The notes: a model not told the origin generated them from the letters alone. Positions 13,109 through 21,376 are shown, numbered from the stretch's first letter. The stretch: 23,764 nt of DNA from Erysipelotrichaceae bacterium UBA2227 (GCA_002348095.1 DDYT01000015.1:347-24110); one strand, 5' to 3'. Translations and numbers: made by a program.

Positions 13109-14413
13109 TCAGAGCGCACTCATGATAAGAACTGCAATCAGTGCCAATGTTCCGGTAACAGCCGGAGCCAGAAATACATGTTTAAATGCTTCTTTGTGGC
13201 TCAGATTGGACAGTGACAATAACGCGATTACCACTCCGGAGTGCGGAGTATTGGGCATGATCGTCGAGGAAATCGCCAGGACACGGTGAATTACATCAGC
13301 TGAAATCCCAGTTGATAACAGAAACCCGCCATATGCCGGAGCCATGATTCCGATCGCTCCGGAACCTGATCCGGTAATAACAGAAAATACGATCGTAATC
13401 AACGAGGCAATCAGAAGTTTAGAAGATGACTGACTGATGATCTTCCGGGTAAATTCGGCAATACTTCCGATGTTTGCAATTACCTGTCCAAATGCAATAG
13501 TCGATGCGGTCGATAGCAGCGGTGTCAAAGCATCGATCGTTCCGGCATTAATGATTTCAACATGAGAATTGACATAATTTCGAAAGATAATCATCTCCAG
13601 GATGATGACCGCAACCAATGCAATGACCAGGATCTGACTTATTTTCAGCCAACTGCCCAAGATGATAAAAGTAATTAAGGCGATTAATGGGAGCAGACTG
13701 ATCAGAAGTGAGGGCCTTTTTACAGAGTCATCCTTGTTCAATACATCATACACGCCATGTCCGTTTCTTTTTAACTCACGCTGCACGATGATATTCATAT
13801 ACACGATAGAAGAAACGACTGTTACAAACGAAGCAATGATACCCATCAAAGGAGCTGCCATCAATGTTGTATTGAGTGAGTAGGTCGGAATAATATTAAT
13901 GACTGAAGGAGAACCGGGAAGCATGGATGCCGTAAATGTCCCGAGTCCCAATATGATGGGAACGGGCGACAGCTTCCAAGGTATACGCATGTGTGAAAAC
14001 AGTGATTTCGCTAAAGGAACGACTGCAAACATTACAACGAACAGGGAAACACCACCATAAGTCAGCAAAGCGGTAATCAAATATACCGCAAGCAACCCGT
14101 GCATCGGATTTTGAATATCAATGACTTTTACAACCGATCGTGTTATCGCATCGATTGCACCGCTTTTTTGGAGATATTTTGCCATAACCGATCCTAAAAC
14201 GAAGATAAAGAAAAAATTGAACACGAATCCAGTCAGATACGAGATATATGAACCTTTTTCTCCGAAAAGACTTGTCAGAATATCAAGCCGGCCGACTACG
14301 ACTACGATCAAGGTGGCGATCGGTGCAGAAATCAAGACGCTCAGACGTTTAAATGAAGCGACGACAATCCACAGGATTGCAATCAATACAGCAAAGAGTA
14401 ACATTAGATCCAT
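13109..14413 (-). CDS. GntP-family permease 1
   Basis: A 434-residue membrane permease of the GntP family (gluconate and related carboxylate:H+ symporters), with about 12 hydrophobic segments. Family features include LTYGGVSLFVVMFAVVPLA (about 117-135), the MLPGSPSVINIIPT region (about 163-176) and SGSGAIGIMAPAYGGFLL. Its neighbours are 3-hydroxybutyrate and acetoacetate enzymes, and GntP members in such clusters are often annotated as hydroxybutyrate permeases, so a short-chain hydroxy or keto acid is the likely substrate. It is a paralogue of the permease encoded upstream (14500-15825) and is separated from it by 86 bases holding a 14-base-pair hairpin. The ATG at 14413 follows GAGGAG. Last gene of the operon. 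Confidence 0.88.
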   Translation of the reverse strand: MDLMLLFAVLIAILWIVVASFKRLSVLISAPIATLIVVVVGRLDILTSLFGEKGSYISYLTGFVFNFFFIFVLGSVMAKYLQKSGAIDAITRSVVKVIDIQNPMHGLLAVYLITALLTYGGVSLFVVMFAVVPLAKSLFSHMRIPWKLSPVPIILGLGTFTASMLPGSPSVINIIPTYSLNTTLMAAPLMGIIASFVTVVSSIVYMNIIVQRELKRNGHGVYDVLNKDDSVKRPSLLISLLPLIALITFIILGSWLKISQILVIALVAVIILEMIIFRNYVNSHVEIINAGTIDALTPLLSTASTIAFGQVIANIGSIAEFTRKIISQSSSKLLIASLITIVFSVITGSGSGAIGIMAPAYGGFLLSTGISADVIHRVLAISSTIMPNTPHSGVVIALLSLSNLSHKEAFKHVFLAPAVTGTLALIAVLIMSAL

Positions 14414-14432
14414 ATTTTCTCCTCAACGATCT

Positions 14433-14477
14433 AGAAAGATAAATAAGTAATCGATGACTGGATGTCATCGATTACTT
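14433..14477 (-). terminator. Strong hairpin between the two permease genes (terminator or attenuator)
   Basis: Perfect 14-base stem (14445-14458 with 14464-14477) and 5-base loop. The minus-strand tail TATTTATCTTTC is U-rich but interrupted, so partial termination or protection of the upstream message is plausible. Confidence 0.75.
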
Positions 14478-14499
14478 TAGCATAGTTTTTGTCTGTGTG

Positions 14500-15825
14500 C
14501 TATACCAATCCGAATGATGCCAAAATCAACGCCGTAACTAAACCGATAAACGGAACGATGCAGGTTGCCAGGAAGATCCCAGGATAACCTTCGCGATATT
14601 TCAGCCCGGCAACCATTAAGAAAGTTACGTTTGGACCGGCATGCGGTAAGGAGTCAAGTACCCCTGCACCCATAGCTGCGATGCGGTGGAAAACTTCCGG
14701 ATGAATCCCGCGGGCCAAGAATGTTTCTGCGAATGTATTCATAAAGATTGTAATACCGGCTGAGGATGACCCGGTGATACCGGCTATAATATTGACAGCG
14801 ATGGCTGTAGTGAAGATAACCGGAAGATTGAGACTTAAAGCAAAGTTAACAAATGACTGGAATGCCGGAGCACCTTTGACTGCTCCACCCAGACCAACAA
14901 CAGCTGCAGTGTTCATTAAAGCATTTACACTGCCTGTTCCGCTGGCTGCCAATGTTTCTTTAAAGTCATTGATTCTTTTGTAATGCAAGGCATATCCGAC
15001 AACGATCCCAGCAAACAAACCGATGATAACCGTAAACGTAGCCGGTAAACCGATTTTCAGAAATCTTTCGCCTAAGATTATTCCGACGGTAACCGCCAAT
15101 GGTGTTACGGATAGTCCAAAACTTGGCAGCTTTTTATACTCTTCATCTGTAAGTTCTGCAACATTATCATTAGCAGAAGCCACGAAAGATTCACCCTTCT
15201 TCTTCAGGCTGTTGGCATACATGGTGAACAGATACATACCGGATAAGAACATGACGATGGCAGAGATCAAACCGATCGTAGGAGCGGCTGTAACTGTGGT
15301 TCCCAAGAATGAAGTCGGGATAACATTGGTCAGTGCTGGTGAACCCGGTAGCGCCGTCATGGCATATGAACCGGCACCCAACATGACAACGCCCGGAATC
15401 AAACGTCTAGGCAAGTCTGCTTGTTGAAACAGAAACAAAGCGATCGGGAAGATGGCAAACACGATAACAAATACTGAAACACCGCCGTAAGCAAGAATCG
15501 TAGAAGTCACTACTGTAATCAATAATGCATTTTTAGCCCCAAATTTACGGGCTAAAGTAACACCGACCATGCGTGCAGCACCGCTGCGCGACAGTATTTG
15601 TCCTAGTAATGCACCCAGGAAGAACATAATCAACCAGTTTCCGACAAAGTTCTTCATGTCCGTTGCATAGTGGACGGATAAGCCTGTCCAGATATCTACA
15701 TTGTTAGTAATGATTGCTATAAATGCTGCTACAATCGTTACCGGAATCACATGGTAGCCTTTAAAGGCGGCGAAGATCATAAATCCAATCGCAAGCAATA
15801 AACCTAATACACCAATGATATCCAT
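14500..15825 (-). CDS. GntP-family permease 2
   Basis: A 441-residue GntP-type permease with about 12 membrane segments. It shows the same landmarks as its paralogue: LAYGGVSVFVIVFAIFPIA (about 113-131), the TALPGSPALTNVIPT region (about 157-171), and GSSSAGITIFMNTFAETFL near the middle of the C-terminal half. The N-terminus is DIIGVLGLLLAIGFMIFAAF. It starts 39 bases after the dehydrogenase gene at 15865, so it is co-transcribed with the catabolic enzymes. Likely role: proton-coupled uptake of 3-hydroxybutyrate, acetoacetate or a related acid; the substrate is inferred from the neighbours. The two permeases differ throughout, so this is an old duplication, not a recent one. Confidence 0.9.
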   Translation of the reverse strand: MDIIGVLGLLLAIGFMIFAAFKGYHVIPVTIVAAFIAIITNNVDIWTGLSVHYATDMKNFVGNWLIMFFLGALLGQILSRSGAARMVGVTLARKFGAKNALLITVVTSTILAYGGVSVFVIVFAIFPIALFLFQQADLPRRLIPGVVMLGAGSYAMTALPGSPALTNVIPTSFLGTTVTAAPTIGLISAIVMFLSGMYLFTMYANSLKKKGESFVASANDNVAELTDEEYKKLPSFGLSVTPLAVTVGIILGERFLKIGLPATFTVIIGLFAGIVVGYALHYKRINDFKETLAASGTGSVNALMNTAAVVGLGGAVKGAPAFQSFVNFALSLNLPVIFTTAIAVNIIAGITGSSSAGITIFMNTFAETFLARGIHPEVFHRIAAMGAGVLDSLPHAGPNVTFLMVAGLKYREGYPGIFLATCIVPFIGLVTALILASFGLV

Positions 15826-15864
15826 AATTTCTCTCTCTTTCTCCTTTTATTATGGCAGAACACG

Positions 15865-16809
15865 TTATTTGCCTTGTTGTTGTTTACGCAACTTATACAC
15901 TTCAAGGAAATTGTCATTCCGTGTTCTTATTTTTGCTGAAGCACTTTCATCTGTATACTCATAAAAGCCCTTTCTCGTACGAAGCCCTACGGTATTATTG
16001 TCGATCATATCCTTTAAAAACTTGTGTGGTGTTTTTGTGTCATCCAAAACGGGAAACAATTTCAACCCTACATTATACGTGGTACCGATTCCTGCGATGT
16101 CCTGGCCTTCCAACGGACCCAAGAACACATACCGAAAGCCAAGGCTGTCTTTAATAACTGTGTCGATGTCCTGTGCACTGGCAATTCCGTTTTCATACAA
16201 CCAGAATGCCTCACGCATTAACGCCATTTGCATCCGATTGGCGATAAAGCCCGGCACTTCTTTCTTCAGTAAAATCGGAGATTTTCCGCAAAATGTTAAG
16301 TAATCTTGTGTCTTCTTTAGCACCATCGGATCAGTTGTCCCATTGATTTGAATGATTTCAACCAACGGAATGATCTGAGCCGGCGCAAAATAGTGAGTGA
16401 TGATAAATCTTTCCGGATGCTTTGCCCCTTGAACTAACTCTGTCAGCGGGATAGCTGAAGTGTTTGATGTGATGATTGTTTCACGAGATACGATTTCTTC
16501 GATCTGACGATACACCTTCAGTTTTAAATCGAGAACTTCGGGAACTACTTCGACAACCATTTCCGCATCTTTGACTGCTGTTTCAAAATCTGTGGTGAAA
16601 CTTAAGAAGTCAAATGTCCTGACCATCTCTTCTGATGTAATAATCTCCTTCTCGACCATGGCACTCAAACTGTCTTCAATCATAGTTCTGGCTTGTTTCA
16701 GAGCTGCATCATTGACGTCATAAAGAGTAACGAAACTGCCATGCTGTGCATACAGTTGACCGATGCCGTGCCCCATGACACCGCTGCCGATGATTCCTAT
16801 TTTTTTCAT
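15865..16809 (-). CDS. 3-hydroxyacyl-CoA dehydrogenase-like NAD-dependent enzyme
   Basis: A 314-residue cytosolic dehydrogenase. N-terminal Rossmann domain: GIIGSGVMGHGIGQLYAQHG (5-24), acidic residue D31 for NAD, and SNTSAIPLTEL (115-125). The catalytic His-Glu pair is H139 and E151. The substrate loop reads THYFAPAQIIPLVEII, whereas butyrate-pathway Hbd enzymes read HFFNPxPVMKLVE, and at 314 residues it is about 30 longer than those. The second domain starts near 180 with GFIANRMQMALMREAFWL. It may therefore act on 3-hydroxybutyryl-CoA or, like lambda-crystallin or carnitine dehydrogenase relatives, on a free hydroxy acid. It lies 9 bases after bdhA with an AGAGGGG ribosome site. Confidence 0.85.
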   Translation of the reverse strand: MKKIGIIGSGVMGHGIGQLYAQHGSFVTLYDVNDAALKQARTMIEDSLSAMVEKEIITSEEMVRTFDFLSFTTDFETAVKDAEMVVEVVPEVLDLKLKVYRQIEEIVSRETIITSNTSAIPLTELVQGAKHPERFIITHYFAPAQIIPLVEIIQINGTTDPMVLKKTQDYLTFCGKSPILLKKEVPGFIANRMQMALMREAFWLYENGIASAQDIDTVIKDSLGFRYVFLGPLEGQDIAGIGTTYNVGLKLFPVLDDTKTPHKFLKDMIDNNTVGLRTRKGFYEYTDESASAKIRTRNDNFLEVYKLRKQQQGK

Positions 16810-16818
16810 TTTGCCCCT

Positions 16819-17568
16819 CTAGATTCCCCCGGTCACGCCGATTTGTTCGCCGGTGATTGCTGCAGCTTCCTTAGAAGCTAAGAATACGACTGTTGCTGAA
16901 ACTTCTTCCGGTTCAAGCAAACGCTTCATCCATTGTTTTCCCAAAATGTGATGATTCAATGCTTCTTCAATGGTTGTTCCGTCTTTTTCTGCCAGTTTGG
17001 GAAGTTGTCGTTCGATCAGTTCTGTACGGACTGGACCAGGCAATACAGCATTAACGGTGATTCCGTCTTGTGCCGTTTCCAGTGCGGTCACTGCACTCAA
17101 TCCTAAAACACCGTATTTGGCTGCACAATATGCCGATTTATATTTATCCGGCATTTTCCCGTGTGCGGAAGAAATATGAATAATTCGGCCGAACTTCTTC
17201 CTTTTCATCTCAGGCAATGCATACTTTGACATCAAAAACGGACCGGTCATCATGACATCAACGAGCAGATGCCATTTTTCAATCGGAAACTCTTCGACGC
17301 TTGAAATAAACTGTAATCCCGCATTATTTACGACAACATCCACGGTCCCTTTGTCATCAAACAACTCATTGTAGAAAGCTTTTACACTATCTTCGCTGGT
17401 AACATCAAGAAAGTACCCTTTGGCATTGCTTAATGTTGCTGCAGCTTTTACCGCTGCTTCATAATTCAAATCTGCAATAGCAACAAAATCCCCCTGTTTG
17501 ACAAATGCTTCTGCGATCGCAAACCCAATTCCCTGGGCAGCTCCTGTAACTACTACGACTCTTTCCAT
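16819..17568 (-). CDS. bdhA: D-3-hydroxybutyrate dehydrogenase (SDR family)
   Basis: Oxidises (R)-3-hydroxybutyrate to acetoacetate with NAD. It has 249 residues, close to the family's usual 255-260; the C-terminus stops at VTGGI, a few residues early. SDR motifs: TGAAQGIG (8-15), NNAG (81-84), S134, Y147 and K151 as catalytic residues. Strong BdhA-specific stretches are NNAGLQFISSVEEFP, KSAYCAAKYGVLGL, and ELIERQLPKLAE with KQWMKRLLEPEEV. The ATG at 17568 follows GGAGG; the open frame continues upstream to 17685 inside the thiolase gene without a ribosome site. It lies 10 bases after the thiolase stop, within the operon. Confidence 0.95.
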   Translation of the reverse strand: MERVVVVTGAAQGIGFAIAEAFVKQGDFVAIADLNYEAAVKAAATLSNAKGYFLDVTSEDSVKAFYNELFDDKGTVDVVVNNAGLQFISSVEEFPIEKWHLLVDVMMTGPFLMSKYALPEMKRKKFGRIIHISSAHGKMPDKYKSAYCAAKYGVLGLSAVTALETAQDGITVNAVLPGPVRTELIERQLPKLAEKDGTTIEEALNHHILGKQWMKRLLEPEEVSATVVFLASKEAAAITGEQIGVTGGI

Positions 17569-17578
17569 GTGTCCTCCT

Positions 17579-18826
17579 TTATTTTGTCGCCTTGGGATTT
17601 TCGAGTAATAAGGCGATCCCTTGTCCACCGCCGATGCATGCCGAAGCAATGGCATACTTTTTATTCGGATTGTTAATAAACTCATAGCACAGCGTTGTAA
17701 TCAGTCGTGCACCCGACATGCCCAAGGGATGTCCCAAAGCAACTGCACCGCCATTGACATTTAAACGCTCATACAACGGTGTATCCAGATAATTGCCTAA
17801 CTCTTTCAGACAAGCCAGGGTCTGACCGGCAAATGCTTCATTGATTTCCAGAAAATCGATGTCTTCGAGAGAAAGGTTGTTATTCTTTAGTACTTTTCGA
17901 ATGGCCGGTACCGGACCGATACCCATGATGTTCGGATCGACTCCAACGACCGCAAAATCTACGACCTTTGCAATCACATCCAGATTTCTTTCTTTTGCCG
18001 TTGATTCAAACGTGAATATTTCATAAGCTGCACCATCATTTAAACCAGAAGCGTTCCCGGCAGTCACCGAACCTTTTCCGTCTCTGCGGAAAGCCGGTTT
18101 CAATGGTGCCAGGGCTTCCAAAGTGGTTTTGGGTTTTGGATGTCCGTCTTTATCAACGACCGTCACATTTCCTTTTCTGTCCTTTATCTCCACCGCAACG
18201 ATTTCCTGAGCAAACCGACCGGACTCCATGGCCTTTTTTGCTTTCATCTGGCTTTCGAAAGCAAACCGATCTTGATCTTCTCTTGAAATGCCATACATCT
18301 CAATAAGTTTTTCAGCGGTATCTCCCATATGAGTTATATCCGGGTATAAATGTTTCGGTGATGCGCAGCGATGGCCCTCAAGATTTGAGTCAATGACTTT
18401 GAAATCTCCCATCGCAAAGCCTTGCCAACGGGTTTCCAACGGCAGAAAGAATTCTGCTCTGGATAAACTTTCAGCACCACCAGCCGCAACAAACACAGCA
18501 TCCGTCGTCAATAACGCCTGATACGCATTGATTGCAGACTGGATTCCTGACCCGCAAATCCGATTGACGGTCATCGCCGTCGATTCGACTTTGCAACCGG
18601 CTTCCAAAGCTATGACGCGAGAAATATTGTTATGCACTTGGGTTCCCTGAACATGACCGGTCACCACTTCATCAATATCAGAAATATCGATCTTAGCTCT
18701 GCGAACGGCTTCTTTCAGCGCGATTGCCCCTAACACTTCAGTTGGGACAGTCTTTAAATCCCCCAGATATGCGCCTACCGGAGTACGGGCTGCGCCAACG
18801 ATAACAACAGGATCTTTAGTTTTCAT
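17579..18826 (-). CDS. atoB: Acetyl-CoA C-acetyltransferase (thiolase)
   Basis: Condenses two acetyl-CoA to acetoacetyl-CoA or, in the degradative direction expected here, cleaves acetoacetyl-CoA. The protein is 415 residues (typical 390-400, with a slightly long N-terminus and middle). The catalytic triad is present: C91 in NRICGSGIQS, H366 in GGAVALGHPLGMSG, and C397 in SACIGGGQG; NEAFA is at 329-333. The middle motif GHRCASPKHLYPDITHMGDTAE fits the thiolase loop domain. It starts 18 bases after the CoA-transferase B gene. A short chain length is inferred from the neighbours. Confidence 0.96.
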   Translation of the reverse strand: MKTKDPVVIVGAARTPVGAYLGDLKTVPTEVLGAIALKEAVRRAKIDISDIDEVVTGHVQGTQVHNNISRVIALEAGCKVESTAMTVNRICGSGIQSAINAYQALLTTDAVFVAAGGAESLSRAEFFLPLETRWQGFAMGDFKVIDSNLEGHRCASPKHLYPDITHMGDTAEKLIEMYGISREDQDRFAFESQMKAKKAMESGRFAQEIVAVEIKDRKGNVTVVDKDGHPKPKTTLEALAPLKPAFRRDGKGSVTAGNASGLNDGAAYEIFTFESTAKERNLDVIAKVVDFAVVGVDPNIMGIGPVPAIRKVLKNNNLSLEDIDFLEINEAFAGQTLACLKELGNYLDTPLYERLNVNGGAVALGHPLGMSGARLITTLCYEFINNPNKKYAIASACIGGGQGIALLLENPKATK

Positions 18827-18844
18827 TTTCGGCAGTTCTCCTTT

Positions 18845-19558
18845 CTAGAGATTCTCGAAATAATGTGCCGGGGTTGTGGTCACATGTTCATCGATGATCA
18901 GCTTCGCCTCGGTCGCTGCCTGAATTTCTTCAAGTGTATACTCAGGATTATACTCTCTGACACGGATCCCTTGTTCCGTAACATCAAAGACACCCATTTC
19001 CGTATAAATCGAATCTACAGCATTTTTTGCGGTTAACGGAAGTACACATTTTTTCAGAATCTTTGGTGAGTTACCAGCCGTGTGATACGTTGCTACAAAT
19101 ACTTTTTTGGCTCCAGTACATAAATCCATGGCACCGCCCATACCGTTGACACGCTTACCGGGAATCATGTAGTTGGCGATATTTCCTTCTTCATCGACTT
19201 CCATCGTACCCAATACCGTCACATCGACGTGACCGCCACGGATCAATCCAAATGATGTAGCGCTGTCAAAAAAGGAAGCGCCTTTGGAAATCCCGGCTTT
19301 AGTTGCTCCGGCATTGATAACCAAATCATCCTGAACTGCAAGTTTTTTGTCTTTGCCTTCCGTTTTCTTGATAACGTCAAATGCAGTCTTCCCCAAGCCG
19401 ATAACACCGTTTTCCCCATGCATCAAAACATCCATATCTTCTGTGACGTAATCTGAAACCGCTGTCGGCAATCCGACACCTAGATTCACAAGATATCCCG
19501 GTTTTAAATCTCCGGCAATCCGTTTTGCGATAAATTTTGCAGCTAATTCCTTATCCAT
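18845..19558 (-). CDS. atoA: Acetate/acetoacetate-type CoA-transferase subunit B
   Basis: Beta subunit of a 3-oxoacid CoA-transferase, 237 residues, the usual size. The catalytic glutamate is E49 in HGENGVIGLG (the family pattern is xENGxxGxG). Other family features: NLGVGLPTAVSDYV, GGHVDVTVLGTMEVDEEGNIANYMIPG and GMGGAMDLCTGAKKV. The start ATG overlaps the stop of the A subunit by 1 base (TAATG), which gives coupled translation of a 1:1 complex. It probably loads CoA onto acetoacetate from acetyl-CoA or another acyl-CoA. Confidence 0.95.
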   Translation of the reverse strand: MDKELAAKFIAKRIAGDLKPGYLVNLGVGLPTAVSDYVTEDMDVLMHGENGVIGLGKTAFDVIKKTEGKDKKLAVQDDLVINAGATKAGISKGASFFDSATSFGLIRGGHVDVTVLGTMEVDEEGNIANYMIPGKRVNGMGGAMDLCTGAKKVFVATYHTAGNSPKILKKCVLPLTAKNAVDSIYTEMGVFDVTEQGIRVREYNPEYTLEEIQAATEAKLIIDEHVTTTPAHYFENL

Positions 19559-20214
19559 TATTGACCTCCTCTTAAAACGACAGCATCAACCAATACCTGT
19601 TGGGTATGGATTTCCTGAGGTTCCAGTTCTCCCAGTTCAACCAACTGACCTACTTCCAAAATCGTATACTCTGCTGCTGCAGCCATGCTGGGAGCATGGG
19701 CATGAGCCGAGCCATAATATTTACAGTTTCCGGCCGTATCTCCGACAGATGCGTAAATCAGCGCAAAATCCGCTTTCAATGCTTCTTCAACCAAGTACTC
19801 CTCACCTTTAATCGTGATTTTTTGTTTGCCTTCCTCAACCAAGGTGCCTAATCCGGATCTAGTAATTATTCCGCCAAGCCCATAACCTCCGGCACGAATC
19901 ATTTCAGCAAGGCTGCCTTGCGGATAAAGCTCAACTTCCAACGTTCCGGCAGAGTGCTGTTTTACAGACTCCGGATTCGGTCCGATGATTGAGCATATGA
20001 CTTTTTTAACCTGTTTGTTGGTGAATAGCCGGCCAGCTCCAAAATCAAGCGTACCGGAATCGTTACAAATCAATGTGATATCCTTTACATTCTTCTTCAC
20101 TAATGCCTCAATGACCGTATGCGGAGCACCATTGCCCCCAAAACCACTGATCATAATCGTTGCGCCATCATGAATATTCTCGATGGCCTTTTCAATAGTC
20201 ACTACCTTGTTCAA
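19558..20214 (-). CDS. atoD: Acetate/acetoacetate-type CoA-transferase subunit A
   Basis: Alpha subunit, 218 residues. Family features are the early TIMISGFGGNGAPHTVIEAL, NDSGTLDFGAGRLF, the central ELYPQGSLAEMIRAGGYGLGGI and the YYGSAHAHAPSMAAAAE stretch. The initiation codon is TTG at 20214 (followed by AACAAG), 7 bases after AAGGAGG; no ATG is available nearby. It is the first gene of a seven-gene operon reaching to 13109. Upstream lie a cre site and a LysR-type palindromic box shared with the divergent regulator. Confidence 0.95.
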   Translation of the reverse strand: MNKVVTIEKAIENIHDGATIMISGFGGNGAPHTVIEALVKKNVKDITLICNDSGTLDFGAGRLFTNKQVKKVICSIIGPNPESVKQHSAGTLEVELYPQGSLAEMIRAGGYGLGGIITRSGLGTLVEEGKQKITIKGEEYLVEEALKADFALIYASVGDTAGNCKYYGSAHAHAPSMAAAAEYTILEVGQLVELGELEPQEIHTQQVLVDAVVLRGGQ

Positions 20215-20255
20215 AATGATTCCTCCTTCACTGTTTACCCTGAAATCCGATCCTT

Positions 20256-20269
20256 CGTAAACGCTTACA
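20256..20269 (-). promoter_or_regulatory. cre site (CcpA binding)
   Basis: Minus strand TGTAAGCGTTTACG matches the consensus TGWAANCGNTNWCA at all but the last base. It lies 42-55 bases before the TTG start, at or just after the probable transcription start, so CcpA binding there should repress the operon when preferred sugars are present. Confidence 0.85.
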
Positions 20270-20274
20270 CTTAC

Positions 20275-20283
20275 ATTAAAACA
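20275..20283 (-). promoter_or_regulatory. Probable extended -10 of the hydroxybutyrate operon
   Basis: Minus-strand TG-T-TTTAAT (hexamer 20275-20280). There is no recognisable -35, which fits a promoter needing an activator. The LysR-type box lies about 45-70 bases upstream, a normal place for activation. Confidence 0.5.
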
Positions 20284-20323
20284 TGATTAAGAAATAAATC
20301 TACTTTGCATATTTTATTGTTCG

Positions 20324-20346
20324 ATAACCTGAAGTTATGATATAAC
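20324..20346. promoter_or_regulatory. LysR-type regulator binding region
   Basis: Three alternating half-sites: ATAAC (20324-20328), GTTAT (20334-20338) and ATAAC (20342-20346). These form two overlapping palindromes, one with a 5-base and one with a 3-base centre. The first contains the T-N11-A pattern of LysR boxes. It lies between the divergent promoters, about 35 bases upstream of the lysR -35. Confidence 0.7.
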
Positions 20347-20380
20347 TGATTTGCGAATGTCAGAACTACCCTGCCTTAGA

Positions 20381-20409
20381 TTTACTCGACCACTGATATA
20401 CTGTATAAT
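20381..20409 (+). promoter_or_regulatory. Promoter of the lysR gene
   Basis: -35 TTTACT (20381-20386), 17-base spacer, perfect -10 TATAAT (20404-20409). The leader to the ATG at 20447 is about 30 bases. Confidence 0.7.
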
Positions 20410-20446
20410 GAATTTAAAGATTTGTTCATACCTCTTGGAGGTGAAA

Positions 20447-21346
20447 ATGGAAATAACACAACTCAGATATCTTGTGTCGATCGTGGAAAACAATTTCAAT
20501 ATCACACAGGCTGCGAAGCAACTGTACATTTCTCAACCGGCACTAAGTAAAGCTGTCACAATGTTGGAGAAAGAAACGAATTTGCCGATTTTTGAACGAG
20601 TCAAAGGCCGTCTGGTGGATTTAACGACCGATGGCCATTTGATTTACAGCCATGCGAAAGAGATCATTCAGCATCACGAAGAACTTTCATCATTGCTTAA
20701 AATGAGAGCAAGGATGGGAGAAGGAGAAGTACTGCTGGGTATTCCTCCTTTAGTGATTACAGCACTATTCAGTGATTTTCTGCCTCAGATACATGAAAAT
20801 AATCCGAAAGTAAATATTACAGTCATTGAGAACGGTGGAAAAACGTTAGAAGATATGGTACGATCCGGAAAATTGGATTTCTGTGTCGTAGTCTCTCCTG
20901 AACCCTTCGGTAATAATGATTTCATTGAAATTCCCGTTCATGAAAGTGAGTATGCCATTTTCGTTGCCGAAAATCATCCGATCATACATAAACAGCGCAT
21001 TGATTGGGTAGATTTGAATCAGGAAGATATCGCTTTGTGTGATGAATCATTTAAGACATATCATTTGTTCGTTGATTATGTGAAGTCTCAAAACATAAAA
21101 CCGCATTCCTTGATGACGGCCTATTCCTGGGATTATTTGTTCGCAAGCATCCGTAAATCAAATAAAATCACCTTTTTACCGGATGCATCGCAATTTATTT
21201 TTAATATGAGCGGTGTGAAGATGATCCGATTCGATGACCCGATGCCTTGGAGAATCTCTTTTATTTACAGAAAAAAGAACAGTTATACAACTGCCGAAAA
21301 ATATCTGATTGATTATGTAAAAACCTATTTTGCAAAATCAAATTAA
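20447..21346 (+). CDS. LysR-family transcriptional regulator
   Basis: A 299-residue LysR regulator. N-terminal winged HTH (about 1-60): EITQLRYLVSIVENNFNITQ, AAKQLYISQPALSKAVTMLE and the FERVKGRLVDLT wing. The C-terminal effector domain (about 90-295) has the two-lobe periplasmic-binding-protein fold, with VLLGIPPLVITALFSDFLP at its start. The ATG at 20447 follows TTGGAGGTGA; the open frame extends to 20351 but that stretch holds the promoter. Divergent from the CoA-transferase operon, so by the usual LysR arrangement it probably activates that operon in response to a pathway compound, perhaps acetoacetate or 3-hydroxybutyrate (inference), and represses itself. A terminator follows at once. 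Confidence 0.93.
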   Translation: MEITQLRYLVSIVENNFNITQAAKQLYISQPALSKAVTMLEKETNLPIFERVKGRLVDLTTDGHLIYSHAKEIIQHHEELSSLLKMRARMGEGEVLLGIPPLVITALFSDFLPQIHENNPKVNITVIENGGKTLEDMVRSGKLDFCVVVSPEPFGNNDFIEIPVHESEYAIFVAENHPIIHKQRIDWVDLNQEDIALCDESFKTYHLFVDYVKSQNIKPHSLMTAYSWDYLFASIRKSNKITFLPDASQFIFNMSGVKMIRFDDPMPWRISFIYRKKNSYTTAEKYLIDYVKTYFAKSN

Positions 21347-21376
21347 AGCCCGTCCAATCCCGGACGGGCTTTTTTA
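21347..21376. terminator. Bidirectional terminator between lysR and coaD
   Basis: GC-rich 9-base stem AGCCCGTCC / GGACGGGCT (21347-21355 with 21362-21370), 6-base loop, and a plus-strand run of T (21370-21375). On the minus strand it is followed by TTTAATTT, so it also serves the convergent coaD, whose stop codon lies beside it. Confidence 0.92.
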
